DNA from: Tillus elongatus
Taxonomy: Eukaryota > Arthropoda > Insecta > Coleoptera > Cleridae
Assembly (NCBI GenBank): GCA_964006375.1
Contig: OZ023269.1
Span: forward strand, 58,425,968 to 58,489,967
Direction: 5' to 3'
Length of the DNA: 64,000 nucleotides
The notes beneath the pieces were generated by a model that had not been told where the DNA came from, did not search any database, and saw nothing but the letters and a program-made list of their open reading frames with translations. Numbering within the stretch: position 1 is the first letter of the stretch; each line of letters starts with the position of its first letter. Positions 49,506 through 61,960 of this stretch are shown here, one piece after another. The position numbers were made by a program, and so were the translations under genes.

Positions 49506-49693
49506 TAGAATGCATCCACATGCTAATTATTGTACTGTGTTTCTTTTCGTTCGGTACATTTATAAATAATAACCGAGTTATCTAATCATACTTATGATTG
49601 AAGTGCGAAATTTTTATTATGGTTTTCATTTGAAATAAATTAATTGTATTATAGGGGTGTAATTTTTGCGTGGGACTCCAGAATTTTAATAAA

Positions 49694-49804
<111 letters not shown>

Positions 49805-50016
49805 GTGTATAACAATAATAATTTAGAATAGTTTTCTCAAAAGTCTCACATCTAGGGCGCTATTTTATTGTGTTAATTATAATGGCTGATAACGAACAAA
49901 TGTCAGATATTATGTATATTACGGCTGCATTTCTGGTATTACTATAATCACTAGTACATATGAGAAAATAAAACAAAAAATTCCGTGCCTCACCAAATTC
50001 TTAATCTGTTTACGTA

Positions 50017-50019
<3 letters not shown>

Positions 50020-50089
<70 letters not shown>
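50020..50089. repeat. (TA)n microsatellite
   Basis: About 70 bases of TA. Confidence 0.96.
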
Positions 50090-50091
<2 letters not shown>

Positions 50092-50782
50092 TAAACATGC
50101 TATCGGCTTCTCTTTAGTCTCAAGGGTGGGTTAATACTTTTGATTTTATTGATCTACTATTTTTTCTTGCCTTTAAATTTACCTCTAATAACTTTTGTAA
50201 GTTAATAATATTCTCTCTTCAAAATAACAAAATGTCTATTTAATTACTCAACTAAATTACAGCTCCTTGCAAATTACTATATTAAAATTACTGGATCCTT
50301 TTTATTTACATGTGGCCTATTAGCCCATTCACTCCACCTAGTCTTATTGGAAAAAATAACGTTTTTATTACTAAAACTAATCATAAAAATCTTCAGACAA
50401 ATCCCATGAATAACTAGTTTGAAGTTTAGAAAACCAAGTTTCACTATACCTGCAGGTTCTGCTGATGTTTCAAAGTACTTTTACCCCTTCAATTATTAGC
50501 ATCTGCGAAATTATAAGTTCGAATTCTGGACAACTGTGCTAATACTGTAATGTGGTCATTAACCGGTTAATATACGTGCCTCGTTTTAGTTATATGGTTA
50601 TATACCAATTTTACATCCAGACAATGTTTTTGGATCAGCTTGGATGTCACTAACAAATAATGTATATACAATTTTCTTAGTTTATATCCACTTTAAACCG
50701 ATCCACATTCTCATTCAACGTAAACAAATCAACATTGACTATATGATTGTGGCTATTTTTAACTTGGATTCCACTATTATCC

Positions 50783-50982
50783 TTCCCATTTACTAGTGAT
50801 CAAATCTCAATAAAATCCCTCTCTTTTTTCTCGCCTGTCATTCTGACAAGACTTTTTTCCAATCTCCTCAAGAAATGGCTGATCTCTTTGTTTTCCCTTC
50901 TTTCAAATGTTTTCCTACAATCTATGGCAATCTGTTTCCCTCGCAACTTTGCTTTCTCTTTACCTAGCTGATTAATGTTATC
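50783..50982 (-). pseudogene. Unidentified coding-like fragment
   Basis: A minus-strand frame of ~60 codons reads DNINQLGKEKAKLRGKQIAI, then FERRENKEISHFLRRLEK and RMTGEKKERDFIEI before a stop. It is highly charged and protein-like. The family is not recognised. Confidence 0.25.
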
Positions 50983-50989
50983 CTGTCAT

Positions 50990-51675
<686 letters not shown>

Positions 51676-51944
51676 GAACCCATACTGTAGACCATTTCTA
51701 TGAAATATCGCTACCATAACGCACTTACTGCGTCCGGGCTTGTTTTTGTGAAAATAGAAATATCATTAATATTTGAGCCTAATAGATTTAGCAGACGCAC
51801 AATAGGTATATGTGACAAACTGCAAAATGGAGTTTCTATCGAAAGTTCATTGTGATGGACGCTGTGATAAATCCCATATCAATGACAAAACGCTTTATAC
51901 TAATTGTTACCAAATTAACAAGGTTTTTAATTTAAAAAACTCTG

Positions 51945-52253
51945 GACGCAGCAAGTGCGTTATGGTAGTGAATTTTCATAAAGATGTTTTTATTGTAAAT
52001 ATGTGTTTTCTTTTTAAGAAAGCAGGCATCAATTTTGGTTACCAGTATAACCTATATAGTAAAAACAATGTGCCATGTTTCATCAAAATAACTTTATTGT
52101 TTGAAAATGTACACAAATTTGCAAAAGTAAACTTAAAGTGTTCCCGGAAAAACTCGTTTCTTGGTCAACCTTGTAGGTTAATAGCAAATTGGGCTATTCA
52201 AATATGAAGCATTTGATCAAAATTCGCTAGCATAACGTACTTGCTGCATCCAG
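51945..52253. mobile_element. ~300-bp MITE-like element, best-preserved copy
   Basis: It begins GGACGCAGCAAGTGCGTTAT and ends AACGTACTTGCTGCATCCAG. The interior (GATGTTTTTATTGTAAATAT, GCAGGCATCAATTTTGGTTA, GGAAAAACTCGTTTCTTGG) matches the other copies. Confidence 0.8.
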
Positions 52254-53051
52254 AATTTCTTTTCTTACAAGCATTATATTTCGATGGAAAATGCAAAAAT
52301 GCAATAGCATAAGGCGTGTTTGATTTAAAAAAAAGAAGAAAATTTGTATCACCAACGACTTATGGGCCAGCCTATGATTGTAGAAATATTTTTAAGATGT
52401 AGCTCAAGACACCCTATAATTAATATATACAAATTTTTTTCATATCTTGTATAATAACGGATGTATTACGCTTTATTGATTTTTTACGAAAATTATATAC
52501 CATTAAACGATAAACTCTATAGCTAAGACTACTGCCAAGCATCAGAGAAAGGGTCAATTTGAAATGAATTTTCTGGAAACATTTTAGTAAAATGAAGGAC
52601 AATGACGGTTGAAACTAAGACTTCAGGGTTTGTAAAACATCCTTCTTGAGACATTTGATTTCCATAGCCCGTATTACATTCAAGTTATTTGCCTAAATGT
52701 TCGCGATTTTGATGTTTTAAATCGCAACTTTGACGTTTTGAGGAAAACCTCAATTTATTTTTCTTTAAATGCCTATAACTTTTTTGTCTTTTGACCTACA
52801 TAGTTAAATTTTGGTAGGTAACTTATCTATAAGGATATAAACCCGCGCACCAAATTCGGTTGTCCTTACTTTGTTAATTCCGGAGATATAATTTTTGTTC
52901 GAAAGGAAACACAAAATTTTCCGGGAAAACCTGGGCAGATTTTCCTGGCTAACGAACTTATCCAAGCCATTTGGAAAAGGAATTTATTCACCAAATTTAA
53001 TCAAAATCGGCCCATTATTTTTTGAGTTATCGGTGTGATACACACACACAC

Positions 53052-53145
<94 letters not shown>

Positions 53146-53245
53146 ATATAAAAATTGAAACTAACCCCGGATATGTGTTCCGGGGGGCCTAATTAGCGCT
53201 CATTGAAAGAAATTTTTTCAAAATTCAAAAGTCGGGAATGGAATG
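52254..53245 (+). mobile_element. Long-form (TA)n family element
   Basis: All modules occur in order: ATGCAAAAATGCAATAG, CACCCTATAATTAATATATA, ACTACTGCCAAGCATCAGAG, CGCGCACCAAATTCGGTTG and GATTTTCCTGGCTAACGAAC. TGAGTTATCGGTGTGATACA, (TA)n at 53053-53141 and the 3' module with GACTTTTGAATTTTGAAAAA (inverted) follow. With the adjacent MITE-like unit it makes ~1.3 kb. It stops near 53245 short of the terminal hairpin. Confidence 0.72.
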
Positions 53246-53252
53246 TCTGCAC

Positions 53253-53255
<3 letters not shown>

Positions 53256-53330
<75 letters not shown>
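53256..53330. repeat. (TA)n microsatellite
   Basis: TA tract following CTGCACG. Confidence 0.95.
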
Positions 53331-53336
<6 letters not shown>

Positions 53337-53339
53337 AAG

Positions 53340-54140
53340 AACACAGAACAATGCCTTGTTTTTATTGATAGTGTTTTGCTTGAAGAAAATGATTTTTTTT
53401 ATCCTAGTGAATAGGTAGATGTAAAATAGATATAGTCCCAGTATATTTAAGTTAAAAATAATTTTCTTATCGTCTGTAAATTATAAATTCTAAAAAGACA
53501 CACAGAGTGTTTGTTGGCAGTGAAACGCGAGGACGTTTTTTTTTCTATAAGTGCAACTAATAAAGAAGTTGGACAATGGTACACGCAGGGCTATTGAACT
53601 TTATTTTACACAGCTGCAGCCAGAGGGAGAGTTTTTGTTAGAGGAGTGTTAAACTAAGCGGCGGCAATCCGGAGGGCATTCAATTTTCAGAAATTCACGG
53701 TTCAGCATTCAACACTCGTGCAGAAACTCGCAAAGTGAATTAGGCAGTCGATGACAGACGGCACCAAGGTAAATATGAACACTACGAAAAAGTGCGGTAT
53801 AGTAAACATTCGATTAGAAACTGCCCATGCAGAAAATAATATTTAGTGTGTAAGTGTAAACCGGGAAGTATAAGTGTAACTAGCACTCGGTCTTTAAAAC
53901 CGTCTTAATATAAGATGGCAAGTAAGCAGCAATAACAATCAAGGTGGAAGAAAATTTTCCACACAAAGGGCTATCCAAATTAAGCCCGATACCAATTGAT
54001 TGCCCCAATGAAATGGTGGCAAATATAAAATCCAAACAGGAGATCCAATGGCAAATAATAATACACATCTAAAGGAAGAATCAATTAGAAACAGTAACCA
54101 GTAAGTCGATCTTGTAAATATTATCATTATAAATGTGCAG
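53340..54140. other. No recognisable gene
   Basis: GC-balanced around 53580-53790 (CAGCTGCAGCCAGAGGGAGA, AAGCGGCGGCAATCCGGAGG), ending CACCAAGGTAAATATG, which resembles a splice donor. It could be an untranslated exon or an LTR-like leader. No coding frame is supported. Confidence 0.3.
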
Positions 54141-54141
54141 A

Positions 54142-54972
<831 letters not shown>

Positions 54973-55059
<87 letters not shown>
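54973..55059. repeat. (TA)n tract, left half, split by Gypsy 1
   Basis: Pure TA up to the first base of the LTR. The tract resumes at 61016. Confidence 0.95.
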
Positions 55060-55063
<4 letters not shown>

Positions 55064-55504
55064 GGAGGAATATTATTAATTTTAATTTAACAAATGAAAA
55101 ATTTGGTTTATTCAGCCATTATGGCAACGTATTCAAACATTGTCGTTAGTTATAAGTTATATTAAGGGTGTGCGCAAGTCGGGTAGTGGCGTGCGGGGAG
55201 TATCGCGCTGAGAGGCGAACAGAATCAGAGACGACTGAGAGAACTTAAGACGTAAAGACGCAAATTTGTAAGTGATACGTGTGTGTGTGTGTGTGTGTGT
55301 CACGAGAAATTAAGAAGAAAAGTTGCTAGACGGGCAACTAGATAGTGAAGCTATCCACCAGTTATTATCATAAGTCATATCAAATGTACCGATCATCATT
55401 GTAATATATAATCTCCCTAACAGTAATTAATAAATAGTTATAGTAAAGTGCCGTGAATTGCTCTCGATCAATCACAATAAACGAACCCTAGATCATACCC
55501 CACA
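55060..55504 (+). repeat. 5' LTR of Gypsy 1 (445 bp)
   Basis: TGTGGGAGG to CCCCACA. It carries an 11-unit GT run at 55279-55300. A TGG occurs seven bases after the LTR (TTTATTGGGAGCACGACC), possibly a primer-binding site; the priming tRNA is not identified. Confidence 0.95.
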
Positions 55505-56239
55505 ATTTATTGGGAGCACGACCGCGATTGTAATTCGTATCGAAGACACCTAAAGAAGATTAGATGAACAAGTAAGATTTTAAAGAATTGACACCGTTGG
55601 TCCAGAGTGAGCAGCGGAAGAGCAGGCGGAGACAGAGGGGTGACTAGAGCAGCGTCGTCACTGTGGCATCAGCTTCAAGAGACATCATCCCTAACACGAC
55701 CGATTGGAAGCGTTCGACGTTTTAAGGTATGAATGTTTTTAACCCATACATTATTGCAGGCGTTAGTTAGTTGGCTACATTAAATTGGAACCGGATCCCA
55801 TTCCCTACGGACCACAGACCAGATGTTGGGTTAAACGTTTTTATAGACATTTATATATTTCTAGAAGGGCCGTACTGTTACAAGTATTGCTACCTGCTTG
55901 CAGAGAATTTGAATATCTTTGTGTAATATTTTAAACGTAGTAAACGATTTATTACAGTGATTTAATTTTAGTAGATTCTATTACATTCTTTATTTTCAGA
56001 CTATGTTAATTCTATTTTTAAAAATGATGAAATGATTTATTGATTTTCTTTACCAGATATAACATTTGAAGGTGCAAATTATTGATATTTATAACTGTTG
56101 ATTTATTATTAGCATTTCTTTGTCCTTTGTTGCATTGCGTAACCACTATTTGTATAGGTAAATTAATATTTTACATTTGTGATTGCCAATTGTTGACTGA
56201 ATATTTGTTTGGGTTTATTTTTCTCACTTTTCGGCCAAA
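55505..56239 (+). other. Gypsy 1 leader
   Basis: 735 bases between LTR and gag. AAGGTATGAATG near 55723 resembles a splice donor, and TTTGTATAG near 56150 a possible acceptor, so part of it may be an intron. This is speculative. Confidence 0.4.
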
Positions 56240-57124
56240 ATGTCAGATTTAAACAGTCATGCGAAGATTGCATTTAATCTGTCAAATGCCCCATACAAAG
56301 CTATTCAGGCATTGCATTCTATAGTATTAGGCGAGAAGGGTTTGCCGAAATTGGCCAGGAAGAATTTAAGACAATTTACTGGCTACAAGATTAAAGAAAA
56401 TTCACCGGAATTTCTAGGCAAAATAGAAGAGGTCGAAGGAACTTTTTCTCTAGCTGACTTGATAGCGGTGTGCTATATTCTTGATTTAGATTATTCAGGA
56501 GACAATTCGGAAATAGCTGCAAGGATATGTCGTTTTTTGAACGAATTTAAGAATAAAGGATCGGATGAAGATGAAAATAATGGTGAAGAAGATGCTGAAG
56601 AAGAAACCGAAGAAGATAACGATGATTTAGACGCTTCACAATCAGATATGAAAAAGAGGCTGAGGGAATTGATGAGGGTTCCCGGACGAGAAGAAATATG
56701 CGGCGTTTCTAAAGATGATATGACTAGTCATAGGACAGGGGACAGACGTAGTTCTTGTGTATTGACATTTAGAGATATAGAAGATACGATGAGGACATTT
56801 TCAGGGAAAGGTGATTATCCTGTGGAAAGGTGGATCGAAGATTTTGAAGAAGCGGCGAGTTTGACTGGACTCAATGAAATACAGATGCTGATATTTGCGA
56901 AAAAATGTTTGCGAGACAATGCGAAACTGTTTATTCAATCCGAGAGGCACGTGAGAGATTGGGAGACTTTAAAAGGTTTACTGAAGGAAGAATTTGAAGA
57001 AAAGATTAGCTCTATCCAAGTACACAAAATTTTATCAGAAAGGAAGAAGAAAAAGGAGGAGTCGCTACAAGAATATGCTTTGATGATGAGGGAAATTGGA
57101 AGTCGTGCCAACTTCGACGCATAA
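56240..57124 (+). pseudogene. Gypsy 1 gag, N-terminal part with DEK/SAP-like domain
   Basis: 294 residues from the ATG that follows the leader. Residues ~18-106 (ALHSIVLGEKGLPKLARKNL, then RQFTGYKIKENS, LIAVCYILDLDYSGDNSEI and ICRFLNEFKNK) follow the layout of the SAP-containing domain of the chromatin protein DEK. An acidic run (DEDENNGEEDAEEETEEDND, ~110-129) comes next, as in DEK. Residues ~175-290 look like a Gypsy capsid domain (YPVERWIEDFEEAASLTG, then FAKKCLRDNAKLFI, WETLKGLLKEEFEEK, SLQEYALMMREIGS). TAA at 57122-57124 interrupts the frame, which then continues in phase. The DEK resemblance is judged by eye. Confidence 0.82.
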
Positions 57125-57735
57125 ATAATTATTCAGTACATAATAGATGGAGTACAAGACGATCAGACAAACAAAATAGTTCTATATGGCGCCAAGAATT
57201 TTGCAGATTTTAAGGATAAGATTAAGCTTTACGATTTAATTAAATCCAAGAACAAAACATACAATAATGATTCCAAAGCTACATCCAAGAATTTTGGTAG
57301 TTCGACAAGTTACAAACCAAAGACGAATGGGCGCGACGATAAGATAATAAAATGTTTCAATTGCGGAGTCAAAGGTCACAAAGCAACTGAATGTCCTTCT
57401 AAAGCGAAAGGATATAAATGCTTTTCATGCAATTCTTTTGGGCATAAATCAAATGAGTGTCCGAAACGTGCAGCTGGCAGCCAAAATAGACACGGTACAC
57501 CGTCAGTACAGACAATTAGAGCAGTTGATCCTAAACCAAATTGTTTGAGTGTACAGATAGCTGACCTCATAACACATGCTCTTCTCGATACAGGAAGTGA
57601 CGTTAACGCCATCAGAAGCGATGTGTATGAAAATCACTTACGAGGACTGCCTGTTGAAAATTCATCAATTTTATTAAAAAGGTATCGGTCAGTCGACAGT
57701 CAGGACACTAGGATACATGGAAATAGACACTAAAA
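57125..57735 (+). pseudogene. Gypsy 1 gag end and protease start
   Basis: In the same frame after the stop come IIQYIIDGVQDDQTNK and two CCHC knuckles: CFNCGVKGHKATEC (~57355-57396) and CFSCNSFGHKSNEC (~57418-57460). Protease follows, with ALLDTGSDVNAI near 57575. The frame then runs off at an A5 run (~57674-57680) and ends at 57733, whereas the rest of protease is in the pol frame. The knuckles bind genomic RNA and the DTG is the protease active site. Confidence 0.88.
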
Positions 57736-59858
57736 TCGATGAACAGTATTTTAGCTTGAACTTCCATATTATACCACAGCATGCTACAAGTTTTGAAGTA
57801 ATAATAGGTAATGAACTGTTATCATTGGCGGAGATTTCGATTAAGCCGGATGGAATCAGTGTTCGGAAACTAGAAACAGAAGATAGTGAAACACTCTTAA
57901 TGAATATTATTGCAATGGACGACCAGAAGACTGACATAGGCACAAATAATCCAACTCTAAAAGCAGCGGTAGAGGAACTAATAGAAAACTACAGTCCTGT
58001 TGAAACTGTGACATCAGAAGTTTCCATGAAAATTATACTGAAAGATGACATTCCTATCCACGAAGCACCAAGGAGACTCGCTTTTCAGGAACGGTTGGAA
58101 GTTGAAGGACAAATAGAAGAGTGGCTCGAGAAGGGAATAATTAGACCAAGTTGTTCCGAATATGCTAGTCCCATAGTTCCCGTGAGGAAGAAGAACGGAA
58201 ATTTACGAATATGTATCGACTACAGGAAGATAAATAAAAAAATTCTGAGGGATCATTATCCCCTCCCCCTCATTGAAGATGTAATAGATAAGCTGGCCGG
58301 TGCGAAGATATTCAGCACACTAGACCTGAAAAATGGATTTTTCCATGTTCCAGTGGAAGAATCGAGCAGGAAGTACACATCCTTTGTTACGCACCACGGT
58401 CAATTTGAATTCTGCGTAGTACCTTTTGGGTTATGCAATAGTCCCAGTGTATTTCAGCGATATGTCTGTCAAGTTTTCAGATCGTTGATAAATAAAGACA
58501 TTGTTGTGATATACATGGACGATATCGTAATACCCGCCCAGAACGAAGAACAAGGACTAGAAAGACTCAAATTAGTTTTTGAAACAGCGACTATTTACGG
58601 ATTAGAACCAAGATTTGAGAAATGTCAGTTTCTAAAGAATGAGATTACATTTTTGGGTTATCGTATCAAGGATGGATTCATAAGTCCTTCAGAGGAAAAA
58701 ACTATAGCGATACGGAATTATCCAGAAGCTACCAACGTTAAGCAGATACAAAGCTTTCTAGGACTAACGTCATATTTTCGAAAATTCGTACCACTTTACT
58801 CTATAAAAGCTAAGCCGTTATCTGATTTGTTGAAAGATGGACAACATTTTATCTTTGGAAGAGAGCTGAGGAACTCGTTTGAAGAACTGAAATTAGCATT
58901 GACCAGCGAACCAGTCTTAAAAATATTTTGCCAGGATTCTAGAACAGAAGTACATGTGGATGCTAGCAAACAAGGTTTCGGTGCAGTGTTATTACAAGAG
59001 GAAGGTGATCGCTCATTACATCCTGTACATTATATGAGTAGAAAAACCACCCCTGCCCAAGAAAAACTAAGCAGTTACGAGTTAGAAGTATTAGCCATTG
59101 TAGAAGCTCTGAAGAAATTTAGAATTTATCTATTAGGCAAGAAGTTTAAAGTTGTCACCGATTGTAAAGCTTTTACGCAGACCATGGAAAAGAAGGAATT
59201 AGTGACAAAGGTGGCTAGGTGGGCATTGTTCCTTGAGGAATTCGATTACGAATTAGAACACAGAAGTGGAAAACGTATGCACCACGTAGATGCGTTAAGT
59301 AGAAATATTAATGTTCTAACCATAGAGAGGCCACTTTTGAGGAGGATTCAAGCGGCACAATTACAAGATAGTTCTCTTAAACCAATTATCCAGATCCTAG
59401 AAAATGACCAAGCCTATGGTAATTATGCTCTGTTGAATGGTGTTCTGTACAAAGATGACAAGGGGAAAAACCTTCTGGTTATACCCAGCTCTATGGCAAC
59501 TGAGATAATCAGGTCAGCACACATCACAGGTCATTTCGGAACTGCAAAAACAGTTGACCTGGTGAGCCATGAATATTTTATTCCGCGGCTACGAGAGAAG
59601 GTACAGCATTTTATCAGCGCTTGTGTGCAGTGCATATTGGGAAATAGGAAAAGTGGAAAGAAGGAAGGATTTCTCAATCCTATACCAAAATCGAATGTAC
59701 CACTTGATACATATCATTTAGATCACTGTGGACCGTTTGAGACGACGAAGAAGCAATACAAATATATTCTTATAATGATAGATGCATTTTCGAAGTTTAC
59801 CTGGATTTTTCCAACCAAGACTCTTAGTTCTAAAGAAGTTGTCGAAAGACTTTTGTAA
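57717..59858 (+). pseudogene. Gypsy 1 pol: protease end, RT, RNase H, integrase start
   Basis: 713 residues. Protease C-terminal part: HIIPQHATSFEVIIGNELL (~17-37). RT (~125-310): LRICIDYRKINKKILRDHYP, FSTLDLKNGFFHV, VPFGLCNSPSVFQRY and VVIYMDDIVIP (catalytic YMDD ~265). RNase H (~405-525): EVHVDASKQGFGAVLLQEE, YELEVLAIVEALKKF and KVVTDCKAFTQ. Integrase HHCC finger: HITGHFGTAKTVDLVSHEYF and CVQCILGN (~600-645). Integrase core begins YHLDHCGPFE (first catalytic D). A frame change at ~59850-59860 ends it inside the core. The domains are well preserved. Confidence 0.94.
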
Positions 59859-59865
59859 ATCAATC

Positions 59866-60229
59866 AGTTTTCGGAAATCCACGTCGAATCATCACAGATA
59901 AGGGAGGCGCTTTTCGTTCCGAAGATTTCAAGAACTACTGTGTTGCTGAAGGGATTGAACACGTAGAAGTTACCACTGGAGTTCCTAGAGGAAATGGACA
60001 AGCCGAGGTAATGGTACAAATTGTCACTTCTGCCTTACGACGCTTATCTCAAGACAACCCCCCCGAATGGTACAAACATACATCTTGCTTGCAAAGAGCT
60101 ATAAACTCATCGCGTAGCAGAAGCACAGCTACCAGCCCCTTCAAGCTCATGTTTGGGACAACGATGAAGAGAAAAGAAGATGACGATTTAACAAAAAATA
60201 TTACAAGACGTTCACGAAGAAATATTTGA
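59866..60229 (+). pseudogene. Gypsy 1 integrase core, second half
   Basis: It continues in another frame with SVFGNPRRIITDKGGAFRSE (second catalytic D), VEVTTGVPRGNGQAEV (E position), then PPEWYKHTSCLQRAINSSRS and SPFKLMFGTTMKR. It ends by a frame change near an A6 run at ~60190-60196. Confidence 0.88.
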
Positions 60230-60563
60230 AGAAAGCCGTGAAAATTTACGTGACGAAGCAAGGAAGTCTATAAATAAAATACAAGAAGAAAATATAAAGA
60301 CCTACAATAGGAACAAGAGGATAGCTAGAAAGTATCAAATAGATGACGTTGTGGCTATCAGACGAACTCAATTTGGTAATCAGAACAAATTATTCCCCAG
60401 GTATTTAGGTCCCTACAGAGTAACCAAGGTCAAGAGGAACGACCGATATGATGTTCAGAAAATAGGCACAGGAGAAGGAGCGAAGCTCACTTCTACCAGC
60501 GCTGATGGCATGAAACCCTGGAGCACGCACTTTGCCTTAGAATCATCCGAGGCGTATGATTAG
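60190..60563 (+). pseudogene. Gypsy 1 integrase C-terminal tail with GPY/F module
   Basis: The frame reads VHEEIFEESRENLRDEARKS, then NRNKRIARKYQIDDVVAIRR, LFPRYLGPYRVTKVKRNDRY and STHFALESSEAYD before the stop at 60561-60563. YLGPYRV is the GPY/F signature. It ends 15 bases before the 3' LTR. Confidence 0.85.
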
Positions 60564-60578
60564 TCAGTTTGGCCGAGT

Positions 60579-61011
60579 TGTGGGAGGAATATTATTAATT
60601 TTAATTTAACAAATGAAAAATTTGGTTTATTCAGTCATTATGGCAACGTATTCAAACATTGTCGTTAGTTATAAGTTATATTAAGGGTGTGCGCAAGTCG
60701 GGTAGTGGCGTGCGGGGAGTATCGCGCTGAGAGGCGAACAGAATCAGAGACGACTGAGAGAACTTAAGACGTAAAGACGCAAATTTGTAAGTGATACGTG
60801 TGTGTGTGTGTCACGAGAAATTAAGAAGAAAAGTTGCTAGACGGGCAACTAGATAGTGAAGCTATCCACCAGTTATTATCATAAGTCATATCAAATGTAC
60901 CGATCATCATTGTAATATATAATCTCCCTAACAGTAATTAATAAATAGTTATAGTAAAGTGCCGTGAATTGCTCTCGATCAATCACAATAAACGAACCCT
61001 AGATCATACCC

Positions 61012-61015
<4 letters not shown>
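60579..61015 (+). repeat. 3' LTR of Gypsy 1 (437 bp)
   Basis: Identical to the 5' LTR except for CAGTCATT versus CAGCCATT and seven rather than eleven GT units. Confidence 0.95.

Positions 61016-61091
<76 letters not shown>
61016..61091. repeat. (TA)n tract, right half
   Basis: Continuation of the TA tract at 54973-55059. Confidence 0.95.
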
Positions 61092-61094
<3 letters not shown>

Positions 61095-61344
61095 AAACTA
61101 AAGTTGAAAGAAAACTATTTTGGAGTGTAAAATGGTTGGGAAGTTCAAAGCATGTAGAGAAAATATTGGAGGTGCTAATAACGGAAGATTGGTTGAATAA
61201 ATTGTAAATTTGAAATACCGAAATTTTATAGCAAGAAATGTCAGTGTCAATAGGATTTTGATAGGTTTCAGTTTAATATTTTAACCAAATCGCATCAATT
61301 ACAGCCACAAGTTTGTAACTTTTATGTAAGATGCACTGTATAAT
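61092..61344. other. Unassigned sequence, partly shared
   Basis: ACAGCCACAAGTTT...TAAGATGC at 61300-61335 resembles 37012-37046, suggesting the tail of an unidentified dispersed repeat. Confidence 0.4.
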
Positions 61345-61960
61345 TTTAATGCATATAAATAAATAAATAAAAATATACGATATACTTGGTTCCCGGGTTG
61401 AACCGGGTCCAGAATTTATTAAAACTCGACGTTTCGGCTCCTGTTTTGGAGCCATTTTCAAGCGGTTAAGGAAATGAACTGTAAGGCCTCATTATGAATA
61501 CTCCTTAGAGCGGTGGACAAGGATTGTTAGGTTTTTGTATCTCGATTACGGGACCTCAATCTGCCTACTCCCCAAATCTAGCTGGAGATCGTCTATAAGG
61601 TCTCAGTGTGCTCTGCACTAGACCTGAGAGAGATATGATAGTTCGGCGTAAGTCTTGTGTTATTTGTAACATGTCATATACTTGCCTCGTCATAAGTGTA
61701 ATTAGTCGGGTCGAGGTCTATTAAGCCAGGTACTATCGTAACGGTACTTATAAGGTTTTTTTTATTGGATACAGGAGGGAGAAAAGCTACATGCAGACCT
61801 CATTCACAACACCATAGTGCGTGGGATATCGAGGTACTGTGAGACTCATACTTACTAAAACTCCCTCCCATGGAGTACCGGACCTTAGTCCATACCTCCG
61901 TCGAAAAAATTTCACACAATGACGTTTGGGTTTGAATGTTTCCATTCTGTTTTTACCGCG
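61345..61960 (-). mobile_element. 3' UTR of LINE 3
   Basis: In element orientation it ends GAACCAAGTATATCGTATAT followed by TTTATTTATTTAT, a (TTTA)n-type tail. Before it stands the stem-loop GGCTCC-AAAACA-GGAGCC followed by GAAACGTCG (minus strand, 61425-61455). It also carries a CCCGGGTTGAACCGGG palindrome near 61393. Confidence 0.6.

Larger units (their letters stand above)
55060..61015 (+). mobile_element. Full-length Gypsy retrotransposon (Gypsy 1)
   Basis: It is bounded by two near-identical LTRs (TGTGGGAGGAATATT...ATACCCCACA) and sits inside a (TA)n microsatellite, so the 4-5 bp target duplication is TA and cannot be distinguished. The order is leader, gag with two CCHC knuckles, protease, RT, RNase H, integrase. 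There is no envelope-like reading frame. RT motifs (FHVPVEESSRKYTSF, FGLCNSPSVFQRY) suggest the Mdg3-like group; this is tentative. One nonsense codon and three frame changes interrupt gag-pol. No clear polypurine tract precedes the 3' LTR. Confidence 0.93.

Noticed and set aside
57717..60563. Envelope or exogenous retrovirus
   Set aside because: Nothing resembling an envelope gene lies between integrase and the 3' LTR; the last frame is the integrase tail.
61425..61455. A true hammerhead ribozyme in the LINE 3 3' UTR
   Set aside because: The CTGATGA core is absent (CTTGAAAAT instead), so it is kept only as a stem-loop observation.
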